64,000 nucleotides of DNA from Myxococcales bacterium (GTDB lineage Bacteria; Myxococcota_A; Polyangia; Palsa-1104), in contig PNAM01000118.1 of the NCBI GenBank assembly GCA_003170275.1, positions 64,438-128,437 on the forward strand. Reading direction: 5' to 3'. The position numbers and the translations under genes were made by a program. The notes under the pieces were generated by a model. The model had not been told where the DNA came from. It did no database searches and was given only the letters and a program-made list of their open reading frames with translations. Numbering within the stretch: position 1 is the stretch's first letter; each line of letters opens with the position of its first letter. Of this stretch, positions 1 through 8,265 are shown piece after piece.

Positions 1-683
1 GCGGTGAACAGCAGCGGCGCGGTCTCGCCGGCGGCGCGCGCGATCGCCAGCAGCGCGGCGTTGAGTAGCCCGCCGAGCGCGGTGCGCAGCACCACGAACA
101 GGCTGGTCTTCCAGGCGGGCACGCCGAGCGCCAGGGAGGCCTCGCGCAAGGGTCGCGGCACCAGCCGGACCATCTCCTCGGTCGCGCGCGCCAGCGTCGG
201 GATCATCAAGATCGAGAGCGCTGCAGCGCCGGCGAACGCCGAGAAGTGCCCCATCGGGATCACGATCAGGCCGTAGGCGACCACGCCGATGACGATGCTC
301 GGGACGCCGGCGAGCACCTCGGCGGTGAAGCGCACGAACTTTCCCAGATGGCCGTCGCCACGCTCGGCCAGGAACACGCCCGCGCCGATGCCCAGCGGCA
401 AGCCGATCACCGACGCCAGCCCGACCATGAACAGTGAGCCGACGATGGCGTTGCCGATTCCGCCGCCGGTCTCACCGACGGGCGCGGGCAGGTGCGTGAA
501 GAAGGCGAGCGACATGGAGCGGATCCCGCGCGAGACCACCAGCCACAGCACCGACACCAGCGGGACCAGCGCGAGCACCACCGCCGTGCCGCACAAGATG
601 GTCATCGCCGCGTTGGTGATCGCGCGACTGCGTGAGGCGCTGCGCCGCGCGGCCCGCGGATAGGGCGCGATTCCCTCTGCCAC
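1..683 (-). CDS. pstA: Phosphate ABC transporter permease PstA (3' end outside window)
   Basis: Inner-membrane permease of the high-affinity phosphate importer PstSCAB. The gene runs off the left edge, leaving 227 residues visible. The GTG at 683 follows an AGAGAG ribosome-binding stretch, 20 bases after the pstC stop. A first hydrophobic segment lies at about residues 27-51. The permease EAA loop, which contacts the PstB ATPase, reads EASLALGVPAWKT at about 181-193 and is followed by the PstA-typical ARAAGETAPLLFT. The order pstS-pstC-pstA is the usual one, so pstB and phoU are expected beyond the edge (inference). Assignment is firm; only the C-terminus is missing. Confidence 0.93.
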   Translation of the reverse strand, partial: MAEGIAPYPRAARRSASRSRAITNAAMTILCGTAVVLALVPLVSVLWLVVSRGIRSMSLAFFTHLPAPVGETGGGIGNAIVGSLFMVGLASVIGLPLGIGAGVFLAERGDGHLGKFVRFTAEVLAGVPSIVIGVVAYGLIVIPMGHFSAFAGAAALSILMIPTLARATEEMVRLVPRPLREASLALGVPAWKTSLFVVLRTALGGLLNAALLAIARAAGETAPLLFT

Positions 684-703
684 GATCTCTCTACCTTCGC
701 CGG

Positions 704-1663
704 TCACGCCGCGCCCCGCAAGGTGCGAGTGGACATGCGCACCAGCAGCCGCGCCAGGCTCGACAGCATCAGGGTGACGCCGAACAGCACCAGCGCGAGC
801 CCGGCCAGCGCGCCGGTGTGGATCGCGCCGCTCGCTTCGGCGAACTCGTTGGCGATCACCGACGGCAGCGTGTAGCCGGCGGCGAACAGCGAAGCGTGGA
901 TCTCCGGCTGGTTGCCGATCACCATGGTGACCGCCATGGTCTCGCCGAGCGCGCGCGCCAGCCCGAGGATCACCGCGCCGAGGATTCCGCGCGTGGCGTA
1001 GGGGAGCACGGTCATGCGGATCGCCTCCCAGCGGGTGGCGCCGAGCGCCAGCGCGCCTTCGCGCAGCGACGGGGGCATGGTGCGCAGCACCTCGACGGTG
1101 ACCGAGGCGATGGTCGGCAGGATCATGATCGCCAGCAAGATCCCCGCCGCCAGGTAGCCGAGGCCCATCGGCGGTCCGCTGAACAGCGGCAGGAAGCCCA
1201 CGGTCTTGCCGAGCGCCGGCTCCACCGTCGTGCGCAGCACCGGCACCAGCACCATCACGCCCCACAAGCCGTAGACCACGCTCGGGATCCCGGCCAGCAG
1301 CTCGACCAGGAACGAGACCACCCGGCGCAGGCGCGTGGGCGACATCTCGGTCAGGAACAGCGCCAGCCCGATCGAGATCGGGACCGCGATCACCACCGCC
1401 ACCAGCGAGGTCACGACCGTGCCGTAGATGAACGGCAGCGCGCCGAACGAGTCCTGCACCGGATCCCAGTTGGAGCCGGCGAGAAATTCGCCCAGCCCGA
1501 TCTTGGCGAAGGCCGGCCGGGACAGGCCGTAGCAGACGGTGATGATCACGCCGACGATCAGCAACACCGCGCCGCCCAGCGCCGTCAAGCCGACGGCGTA
1601 GACGCGGTCACCGAGGTGACCGCCGGCCCGTCGTTCGCTGTGATCGGTCGGCGCGGTGCTCAT
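704..1663 (-). CDS. pstC: Phosphate ABC transporter permease PstC
   Basis: Inner-membrane partner of PstA in the phosphate import channel; 319 residues, a normal PstC length. A short cytoplasmic N-terminus precedes the first membrane helix at about residues 22-45, then a periplasmic loop with SNWDPVQDSFGALPFIYGT, the region by which PstC is usually recognised. About five more helices follow. The EAA loop is EGALALGATRWEA near residue 205, and ARALGETMAVTMVIGN follows it. It starts 7 bases after the pstS stop and is followed 20 bases later by pstA, so the three are one transcript. The neighbouring PhoR suggests phosphate-starvation control. Confidence 0.96.
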   Translation of the reverse strand: MSTAPTDHSERRAGGHLGDRVYAVGLTALGGAVLLIVGVIITVCYGLSRPAFAKIGLGEFLAGSNWDPVQDSFGALPFIYGTVVTSLVAVVIAVPISIGLALFLTEMSPTRLRRVVSFLVELLAGIPSVVYGLWGVMVLVPVLRTTVEPALGKTVGFLPLFSGPPMGLGYLAAGILLAIMILPTIASVTVEVLRTMPPSLREGALALGATRWEAIRMTVLPYATRGILGAVILGLARALGETMAVTMVIGNQPEIHASLFAAGYTLPSVIANEFAEASGAIHTGALAGLALVLFGVTLMLSSLARLLVRMSTRTLRGAA

Positions 1664-1670
1664 CGGCGGC

Positions 1671-2705
1671 TCAATTCGAGGCGATCACGCTCTTGCCCTG
1701 CACCGTGATCGACTTGACCTCCGCCTCGACGCGCGTGACCACCGCCTTGGGCAAAGGAGCGTAGTCGAGCGGCCCGGCCAGCTTCTGGCCGTCGTGGATC
1801 GCCCACCAGAGGAACTGGCCGAGCGCTTTGCCTTTGTCGGCGTTGGTCTGGTCCTTGTAGACCAAAAGGTAGGTGAACGCCGAGATCGGATAGGCGTTCT
1901 TGCCCTTGGCGTTGGTGATCGACACGCGGAAGTCGGCCGGCATCTCCACGCCCGCCGCCGCCTCCGAGGTGGTCTCGATGCTCGGCTTGACGAACGCGCC
2001 GTCGGCGTTCTGCAGTGACGCCATCGGCAGCTTGTTCTGGTTGGCGTAGGCGAGCTCGACGTAGCCGATGCTGCCGGGCGTGGACTTGACCAGGCCGGTC
2101 ACGCCTTCGTTGCCCTTGCCGCCGAGACCGACCGGCCACTTGACGCTCTTGGCGGCGCCCACCTGCGACTTCCACGTCGGCGAGACCTTCGCGAGATAAT
2201 CGGTGAACACGCCGGTGGTGCCCGAGCCGTCGGAGCGGTGCGCCACCACGATCGCGATCTCGGGCAGCTTCATGCCGGGGTTGATCTTGGCGAGCTGCGG
2301 ATCGTTCCACTGCGTGATCTTGCCGAGGAAGATGTCGGCCAGCGCGGCCGGCGTGAGCTTGAGGCCATCGGGCAGCCCGTTGTAGACGATCGCCTCGCAG
2401 CCGAGGATCATCGGGACGTGCAACAGGCCGGGCGTCTTCTGCAGCTCGGCGTCGGTCATCGGCGAGTCGGACGCGCCGAAGTCGACGGTCTTCTCGGTGA
2501 TCTGCTTGACGCCGCCGCCGGAGCCGATCGACTGGTAGTTGAACTTCATGTCCGGCCGCAGCTTGTTGTACTCGGCGAACCACTTCGAATAGAGCGGATA
2601 GGGAAAGGTCGCGCCGGCGCCGGTGACCAGCAGCGAGTCCGCGCGCGCGACGCCGGCCGAAACGAGCGCCAGGGCAGCGACCAACCAGGTTCGATAGCGT
2701 CTCAT
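1671..2705 (-). CDS. pstS: Periplasmic phosphate-binding protein PstS
   Basis: Substrate-binding protein that delivers inorganic phosphate to PstCA; 344 residues. A signal peptide (about residues 1-22, ending ARA) is cleaved before DSLLVTGAGATFPYPLY. The phosphate-site motifs are readable: GAGATFPYPL, GSGGGVKQI, FGASDSPMTD and SDGSGTTGVFTDYL, whose Ser/Asp/Gly/Thr residues bind phosphate in this family. The ATG at 2705 is preceded by AAGGAGA. It is the first gene of pstSCA and is preceded by a short spacer with a candidate Pho-box-like element. A second, divergent PstS-like protein lies at 8266-9489, but only this copy sits with the permeases. Confidence 0.97.
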   Translation of the reverse strand: MRRYRTWLVAALALVSAGVARADSLLVTGAGATFPYPLYSKWFAEYNKLRPDMKFNYQSIGSGGGVKQITEKTVDFGASDSPMTDAELQKTPGLLHVPMILGCEAIVYNGLPDGLKLTPAALADIFLGKITQWNDPQLAKINPGMKLPEIAIVVAHRSDGSGTTGVFTDYLAKVSPTWKSQVGAAKSVKWPVGLGGKGNEGVTGLVKSTPGSIGYVELAYANQNKLPMASLQNADGAFVKPSIETTSEAAAGVEMPADFRVSITNAKGKNAYPISAFTYLLVYKDQTNADKGKALGQFLWWAIHDGQKLAGPLDYAPLPKAVVTRVEAEVKSITVQGKSVIASN

Positions 2706-2757
2706 GGGTATGGGTCTCCTTGGCTTCTCCGACGGAGCCTAGCCGAGAGCGACGCCG

Positions 2758-2790
2758 GGTCTGTGCAACGATTGTGTGAACTTTTCAAAG
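2758..2790 (-). promoter_or_regulatory. Candidate PhoB-binding (Pho-box-like) element upstream of pstS
   Basis: On the pstS coding strand the spacer reads GTTCACACAATCGTTGCACA, in which TTCACAC and TTGCACA-like half sites recur about 11 bases apart, the spacing of direct repeats in PhoB sites. The 11-mer CACACAATCGT recurs upstream of the small gene opposite phoB (18649-18659). The repeat match is imperfect and the genus consensus is unknown to me, so this is a candidate only. Confidence 0.35.
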
Positions 2791-2800
2791 CGGTGCGGCT

Positions 2801-4540
2801 TCACAGGCTTGCGCGGGGTAACAGGACCAAAAAGCGGCTCCCCTGACCGACCGTGCTCTCGACGCGGATCTCGCCGCCGTTGGCCAGCACCAGGTGCTTG
2901 ACGATCGCCAGGCCCAGCCCGGTCCCGCCGAGCTCGCGCGAGCGCGCATTGTCGACCCGATAGAAGCGCTCGAAGAGGCGGGGCAGGTGCTCGGCGGGGA
3001 TCCCCTGCCCGGTGTCCTCGACCACCAGCTCGACGAAGGTTCCGCGCGGGCGCGCCGAGACGGTGACGCTGCGGCCCTCCGCCGTGTACTTGATCGCGTT
3101 GTCGACCAGGTTGGTGAGGATCTGCTCGGCGGCCGGACGCTCGGCGGTGACCGCCAGCTGCTCGGGCAGGTGGATGGTGAGCTGGATCTGCCGGGCTTCG
3201 GCGCGCGGCCGGAGCGAGCTGGCCACCGCCTCGACCACCGCGTTGAGCGGCACCTTCTCTGTGCGTGGGCGATAGCCGCCCTCCAGGCGCGCGATGTCCA
3301 GCAGATCGGCCGTCAGCCGCGACAGTCGCTCGGAGTGGCGCAGCAGGATCTCCACGAACGACGCGCGCGCCACCGGATCGTCGGCGGCTCCGGCGGCCAG
3401 CGTCTCGGCCACGCCGACGATCGCGGCGACCGGGGTGCGCAGCTCGTGCGAGGCGTTGGCGACGAAATCGCGCCGCAGCCGCTCGAGCCGCCGGGTCTCG
3501 GTCATGTCGATCAGCACCACCACGGCCTGCCGCGCCGAGACCACGCCGAGCGGGTGCGCGTGGATCATGATCGAGCGTCCGCCGACCTGCGCCTCGCTCG
3601 ACGCCTCCGTGCGATCGCGCATGGCCTGCTCGACCGCATCGGCCAGGCTCGGCAGGCGCGCGACCTCGAGGAGCGTCCTCCCTTCGGCGGTTCCCTCGAG
3701 GCCGAGCAGCTTGGTGAAGGCCAGGTTCGCGGCGGTGATGGTGTGCGACTGCACCAGCGCCACCCCTTCGGTCATGCCGTCGAGGACCGCGCGCAGCTTG
3801 AGGCCTTCCTGGCTGAGCGCTTCGATCTGGCCGGCGAGCTGCTTGCGCAGCGTATCGAGCGCGATCAGCAGATCGCCCAGCTCGTCGTCCTCCGGCTCCG
3901 GCAACGGCGAGGTGAAGTCGCCCTGGATCATCGCCCGGGTCGCCTGGGTCACTGCGATCACCGGCCGGCTCCACCAGCGCGACAGGGCGGAGCCGAGCAG
4001 ATAGGCCAGCACGAACGCGAACAGCCCGGAGACGAACACCGCCGCGTGCGCCTTGCCGACTGTCTTGGCGACTTGATCGAGCGGCAACGCCAGGCGCAGC
4101 ACCGCGTGCGGCGGCGAGCCGACCGGCGCGGCCACGTACATCATCTGCTTGCCGACGGTGGCCGAGCGGCGGACGTTGCTCCCGAGCTGACCGGCTAGCG
4201 CGGAGATCACCTCGGGCCGCTCCCGGTGGTTCTCGACGCGTCCCAGCTCCTCGCTGCGCACGTCCGAGTCCGCGAGCACCTCGCCGCCGGGCGCGATCAC
4301 CGTGACGCGATAGCCGTTGGCGAATCCGAGATGCGCCGCCCAGTCGGGAAGGTTGGCCGGTGGCGCGCGGTCGAGCTCCGACGCCAGCGCGACGGTATCG
4401 CGGGTCAGATCGGCGCGCACCACCTCACGCAGATCCGACCCCACCCACACGTCGAGCAGCAGCGCAGTCGGCAGAAGCACGCAGGCAAGCAGGACCAGGA
4501 AGACCGCCAGGAGGCGTCGCTGAATGCGGAGCCCGCTCAT
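2801..4540 (-). CDS. phoR: Phosphate-regulon sensor histidine kinase, PhoR type
   Basis: Membrane sensor kinase of 579 residues. Order: TM helix at about 10-32; periplasmic sensor about 33-165; second TM about 166-186; HAMP about 187-240; PAS about 245-345; HisKA with the H-box FVANASHELRTPVAAIVG, the phosphoacceptor being His365; HATPase_c about 455-575 with the N box (LVDNAIKYT) and G boxes (DTGQGIP, GGTGLGLAIV). FVANASHELRTP is characteristic of PhoR/WalK-like kinases. It lies just upstream of pstS on the same strand, and a PhoB-type regulator lies at 17584-18315, so it most likely senses phosphate status through the Pst system. Kinase and regulator are about 13 kb apart rather than adjacent, which is unusual. 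Confidence 0.9.
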   Translation of the reverse strand: MSGLRIQRRLLAVFLVLLACVLLPTALLLDVWVGSDLREVVRADLTRDTVALASELDRAPPANLPDWAAHLGFANGYRVTVIAPGGEVLADSDVRSEELGRVENHRERPEVISALAGQLGSNVRRSATVGKQMMYVAAPVGSPPHAVLRLALPLDQVAKTVGKAHAAVFVSGLFAFVLAYLLGSALSRWWSRPVIAVTQATRAMIQGDFTSPLPEPEDDELGDLLIALDTLRKQLAGQIEALSQEGLKLRAVLDGMTEGVALVQSHTITAANLAFTKLLGLEGTAEGRTLLEVARLPSLADAVEQAMRDRTEASSEAQVGGRSIMIHAHPLGVVSARQAVVVLIDMTETRRLERLRRDFVANASHELRTPVAAIVGVAETLAAGAADDPVARASFVEILLRHSERLSRLTADLLDIARLEGGYRPRTEKVPLNAVVEAVASSLRPRAEARQIQLTIHLPEQLAVTAERPAAEQILTNLVDNAIKYTAEGRSVTVSARPRGTFVELVVEDTGQGIPAEHLPRLFERFYRVDNARSRELGGTGLGLAIVKHLVLANGGEIRVESTVGQGSRFLVLLPRASL

Positions 4541-4597
4541 GCGCTCCTTCAGTAGCCCCGTCCGATCCCGGAATGCAACCGCGATCGTCGCGTCAGC

Positions 4598-5176
4598 TCA
4601 CAGCGCGGGCTGCTGGCTCTCGGTGTAGCGACGGAGCGCGTGCTCGAGCAGGCCCAGGTAGCTGCCCGGATCGTTGGTCTCGTAGGTGAAGTCGCCCTCG
4701 AAGATCAGCTTGCGCGCGGCCACCGTCACGTTGGTCGCGCCCGGGTTGAGCAGCGTCTGGCCGTCCGGCGACACCACCACGCTGCGCAGGAAATAGTTCT
4801 TGCTGAAGGTGTCGGTGACCCGGTTCTCGGCGTTCACGGTGGCGGTGACCAGCACGTCCTTGAGGAACGGGAAGCGCGGGATCGGCGTGGTGCGCACGTT
4901 GATCCACACCGGCACGAACTCTTCGTTGATCTTCCGGATCACGCGCGCATCGGTGAGCGCGGACGAGCGCAGGTAGTCGCCGCCGAGGCAGATCGCCCCC
5001 TCCTTGTCGCCGGCGATCATGACCACCAGGACCGGACGGCCGAGCTTCTGCGCGTCGGCCTGTGCCGATTGGTAGTCCGCGCGCCACGAAACATTCAGAT
5101 GCGCGGTGGTGTGCTGCGGGATGTGCGCGAAGCAGCCCGAGATCAGGAGCAGCGGCGCGAGCAGGGTTTTGGACAT
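4598..5176 (-). CDS. Thioredoxin-fold lipoprotein without a CxxC motif
   Basis: Exported lipoprotein of 192 residues; the lipobox LLISGC puts the lipidated Cys at residue 15. The body resembles the thioredoxin-like family: WRADYQSAQADAQKLGRPVLVVMIAGD is a strand-helix-strand start typical of the fold, followed by a helix, FVPVWINV and VVVSPDGQTLLNP. The expected CxxC after the first strand is absent; the region reads GDKEGAICLGGDYL with one Cys. It is therefore unlikely to be a normal disulfide reductase and may be structural or a one-Cys enzyme. It lies between phoR and the phosphatase cluster on the same strand. Substrate and partner are unknown. Confidence 0.65.
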   Translation of the reverse strand: MSKTLLAPLLLISGCFAHIPQHTTAHLNVSWRADYQSAQADAQKLGRPVLVVMIAGDKEGAICLGGDYLRSSALTDARVIRKINEEFVPVWINVRTTPIPRFPFLKDVLVTATVNAENRVTDTFSKNYFLRSVVVSPDGQTLLNPGATNVTVAARKLIFEGDFTYETNDPGSYLGLLEHALRRYTESQQPAL

Positions 5177-5291
5177 GGCGGCGACGGGAGCATCGCCGGT
5201 GCCACTTCGACGGCGAATGAAAATCAGGCGTTACGCGCGGAGCGTGACCCGCCATTGACGGTCGGTCCGCCGCGCGTTCACACCCCCTCCG

Positions 5292-5930
5292 TCAGTCCTG
5301 GTCGGGATGCACGTCGCGGTCTACGTCGATCTCGGTCAGGCCGGCGATGCGCGGGGTGAAGATGCCGTCGGCGAAGCGCTCGCCCGAGACCTGGTCGATG
5401 GTCAGGACCTGCTTCCAGCGGCCGGCGGAATCGCGCGCGACGATGCGCAACGGCAGGCGCCAGCGCGCCGACCAGCACACCCGCCGATCGCCGGTCTTCA
5501 ACCAGCGGCATGTGCCGGCCGGGGTCTGCTCGGGCCGCTCGCCGGCGGGCGTCACCTCGGCGTTCGCGCGCGGTCGCACCAGCATCGAGGCCAGGCCGGT
5601 CCAGTCGGGGAAGCTGCCGATGCGGAACAGGTTCAGCCGGCTCACCTTGTACGCCACCGCGCGCGAGCGATCGATCACCTCGAAGCGATCGTCGGCGCCC
5701 GGCTTGTGCTCCACGTACATCGCCAGCCGGTCGTCGGTGTCGCGGCGCAATCGATTGCCGTCGCGCCACACCTGCACGGCGTGCGACGCGCCCGCCTGGT
5801 CCTGGTAGCGCGCGCGGAAGTGCACGCGCGCCGGCGCCCGCTCGATCGAGAACGCCTGATCCCAGCCCACCACCGCGCCCGCCGGCGTCGCCAGCCCGAG
5901 CACCAGCAGCACAGCCGCCGCGCGGATCAA
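5292..5930 (-). CDS. Exported protein of unknown function, possibly LolA-like
   Basis: A protein of about 212 residues if translation starts at the TTG at 5930, which overlaps the stop of the upstream phosphatase gene as TTGA. This start gives a clean signal peptide (MIRAAAVLLVLGLATPAGA). An ATG at 5966 would add 12 charged residues before it. The mature part has the pattern of LolA/DUF4412-like half-barrels: a strand (VHFRARYQDQAG), then VWRDGNRLRRDT, then EVIDRSRAVAYKVSR. I would not name a function. Overlap with the phosphatase gene implies translational coupling and a shared role in the envelope, perhaps in phosphorus metabolism (inference). Confidence 0.6.
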   Translation of the reverse strand: MIRAAAVLLVLGLATPAGAVVGWDQAFSIERAPARVHFRARYQDQAGASHAVQVWRDGNRLRRDTDDRLAMYVEHKPGADDRFEVIDRSRAVAYKVSRLNLFRIGSFPDWTGLASMLVRPRANAEVTPAGERPEQTPAGTCRWLKTGDRRVCWSARWRLPLRIVARDSAGRWKQVLTIDQVSGERFADGIFTPRIAGLTEIDVDRDVHPDQD

Positions 5931-7990
5931 TTGCGCACGGCCTTGGCGTAGTCGAAGTACTTCCACGTCTTGGCTCCCTTGGTGAGCGTCTTGAGGTGCA
6001 GGTCGATGTTGTAGGTCGAGCCGGTGTCCACGTCCGCGCCGCTCGGGCTGGTCGGCTTCTTGAAGACCAGGCCGGTGGCCGGCGCGGTCGGGTTCACGAC
6101 CGACGGCGTGGCGGTGTAGTCGGCGATCGCCGCGCCGTTGGTCTCGAGCGCCTCGTCCAGCGAGCGGCCGTCGGCGTTCGGCAAGGACAAGCCGAAGATC
6201 TTGGCCACGGTCGGCGCCACGTCGACGTTGCCCGAAGGGAGCGTGTCGGCGAGGGCGGTCTTGAAGTCGGGGCCCTTGGCGAGCAGCGTGTTGTGCACGT
6301 CGACCGGGCTGAAGCTACCGTGCATGCCGCGGTTGGAGCTCGCCGACATGCTCTCGAACTCGATCCCCGGCATACCGGCGACCACCGCCGTCTCGTCGTA
6401 GTTGTAGCTGAACATGATGTCCGGCGCGCGCGCCGCGTTCTCCAGCCTGGCGGCGGCGAGCGGCAGCGTTCCGTTGGCGGTGTAGCGCGAATTCAAGAAG
6501 ATCGCGCCGATCTCCTCGCGGCTTTGCAAGAACGCGACGACGTTGGCGACGGTGGCGGCATCGTGATCCGGGACGTACAGGTAGTCGCTGCCGCCGTTGG
6601 TGGCGATCACGATGTTGTGCACGCCGGCCGGCAGCGGGTTGGGCACCAGGAACGCGCCGGTGGTGTACTTGAAGCTCGCGCCCTTGTTGCAGGCGGTGCC
6701 GGCCACGTCGGTCAGCGTCGGATAGACCGGCGTGGACGTCCCGTCGCCCTTGATCCCCGACATGACCGGCACGAACAGGCAGGGCTGGCCGTCGTACACG
6801 TTGGCGAAGCCGTTTTGCGCCAAGAGGTCGGCGAGCCGCACGTCGCCCGAGACCGACCAGCCGGTCGCGGAGACGCCGCCGTCGGTGGTGTCGACGTTGC
6901 CGCTCGAGATCTTGTGCAGCGGGAAGGTCCCGAGCGGGCCCGACACGCTGGAGTGCCCGTGGTCGGAGACGATGATCAGGTTGGTGACCCCGTCGAGACC
7001 CTGCTCGTGGAGCGCCGTCTCGAGCTGGCCGAGCAGGATGTCCTGATGCCGGACCGCGGCGTGCGCATTCGGCGCGCCCGGGCCGTAGTTGTGCTCGGGG
7101 CTGTCGGGCGCACGGAACCAGATCAAGGTGAGGTCGGGGTTCTTCGGCAAGATGTGGCGGATGTACGCGTCCATCATATAGAAGTTGGCCGACGCGACCG
7201 GCGAGCCGCTGGTGTCGGTGGCGTCCGAGGTGGTCTTGTCGCCCAGCGTGACCTTGGCGGCCAGCGCGGTCGGATTGCCGTTGCCCGAGCCGAGCGTCAG
7301 CATGCCGGTCGCGTAGGCGAACGGCGTGGTCGCCGGCAGCACGTTGGACTGCTGGATCTCCTTGGCGAGCGACAGCGGGAACACCGTCTTCTCGTCGAGG
7401 ATCATGCCGCCCTTCTTGTAGTCCTGCAGGAACGCCGGGCCGCTCTTGCCGATCGCCGCGGTCTTGAGGCCGGCGGTCTGCGCCGCCTGGAACAGCGTGC
7501 CGACCAGCAGCAGCTGGTTCGAGTAGAAGGTGTCGAGGTCCTGGAGGATCGCGTAGTCCTCGGTGAAGACCGGATCGACGAAGTCGGCGGGCGTGCCGGC
7601 CGAGCTGTTGCCCGTCGGGCCCTCCTGCCACAGCGAGTTGCCGTAGAAGCCGGTGGTGCCGGGGAAGCTGCCGGTGGCGAAGGCGGCCGCGTTCATCATG
7701 GTGAAGGTCGGATAGGTCGAGTGATTGTCGGTAAATTCGACGCCGCCCTGCTTCAATGCCAGGAGATTGGGCGTATCGGTGGCGTTGATCGAGTCGGGGC
7801 GCAGGCCGTCCCACACGAACACGATCACGCGGTGGCTCGGCGCCTGGCCCAGATCGGGCTGCGGGCCGCTGGTCAGATCGGGGTGCGCCACCGACGACAA
7901 ATCGAGCGCGAGGTTGCCCAGATCGTCCGCGGTGTTGGCGTCGCCGCAAGCGGCGAAGAGCAGGGTGGCGAGGGCGAGCTTGGTTTTCAT
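5927..7990 (-). CDS. Alkaline phosphatase superfamily lipoprotein (type I phosphodiesterase/pyrophosphatase type)
   Basis: A 687-residue lipoprotein starting at the ATG at 7990, which gives the signal MKTKLALATLLFAACGD with lipidated Cys15. The catalytic part has the alkaline-phosphatase superfamily layout: VFVWDGLRPDSIN (first metal Asp), then TPNLLALKQGGVEFTDNHS with the candidate nucleophile Thr in YPTFTMMNAAAFATG, PDSPEHNYGPG, and IVSDHGHSSV (metal Asp/His). This matches the nucleotide pyrophosphatase/phosphodiesterase branch, which hydrolyses phosphate mono- or diesters outside the inner membrane. It is divergent from the PstS-like/porin/TonB run and is followed by a coupled exported protein. 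A role in releasing phosphate during starvation is inferred from location. An upstream in-frame extension exists but has no signal peptide, so I reject it. Confidence 0.82.
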   Translation of the reverse strand: MKTKLALATLLFAACGDANTADDLGNLALDLSSVAHPDLTSGPQPDLGQAPSHRVIVFVWDGLRPDSINATDTPNLLALKQGGVEFTDNHSTYPTFTMMNAAAFATGSFPGTTGFYGNSLWQEGPTGNSSAGTPADFVDPVFTEDYAILQDLDTFYSNQLLLVGTLFQAAQTAGLKTAAIGKSGPAFLQDYKKGGMILDEKTVFPLSLAKEIQQSNVLPATTPFAYATGMLTLGSGNGNPTALAAKVTLGDKTTSDATDTSGSPVASANFYMMDAYIRHILPKNPDLTLIWFRAPDSPEHNYGPGAPNAHAAVRHQDILLGQLETALHEQGLDGVTNLIIVSDHGHSSVSGPLGTFPLHKISSGNVDTTDGGVSATGWSVSGDVRLADLLAQNGFANVYDGQPCLFVPVMSGIKGDGTSTPVYPTLTDVAGTACNKGASFKYTTGAFLVPNPLPAGVHNIVIATNGGSDYLYVPDHDAATVANVVAFLQSREEIGAIFLNSRYTANGTLPLAAARLENAARAPDIMFSYNYDETAVVAGMPGIEFESMSASSNRGMHGSFSPVDVHNTLLAKGPDFKTALADTLPSGNVDVAPTVAKIFGLSLPNADGRSLDEALETNGAAIADYTATPSVVNPTAPATGLVFKKPTSPSGADVDTGSTYNIDLHLKTLTKGAKTWKYFDYAKAVRN

Positions 7991-8112
7991 GCGCACCTTG
8001 TAGCGCGCTGCAAGTGACCTCGGGCGTAGCGAAATGCAAACATTTGGAAACGAAACCGGGCGGGTTGGCGAAATCGAATATCGCCCTGATTTCCAGTGCG
8101 CAGAAACCGCCA

Positions 8113-8142
8113 ACCGAGGAGAAACAGCCGTTCCTCCTCGGT
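8113..8142. promoter_or_regulatory. Inverted repeat in the divergent promoter region
   Basis: ACCGAGGAG at 8113-8121 is exactly complementary to CTCCTCGGT at 8134-8142. The 12-base loop can add AAC/GTT pairs, giving a stable hairpin or a two-fold operator. It lies about midway between the divergent starts at 7990 and 8266, so it could be a regulator site for one or both genes. There is no T-run beside it, which argues against an intrinsic terminator. Confidence 0.45.
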
Positions 8143-8155
8143 AAACGCCATTTAT

Positions 8156-8165
8156 GACAATTGTC
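8156..8165. promoter_or_regulatory. Perfect 10-base palindrome GACAATTGTC
   Basis: GACAATTGTC is a perfect palindrome 14 bases downstream of the hairpin at 8113-8142, in an unusually AT-rich stretch for this genome. It may be a regulator half-site pair or part of the promoter of the PstS-like operon. No known consensus is assigned. Confidence 0.3.
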
Positions 8166-8265
8166 CGAACGGCCGGGAAAACCTTGGCGAACGACCTGAA
8201 TGACGCTTGATTGCGCATTTTCAGCTCGCTATTGCTTGCTGCGTCATTTGAACCCGGAGGAACGC

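Noticed and set aside
8113..8142. Intrinsic terminator
   Set aside because: No T-run follows the hairpin on either strand.
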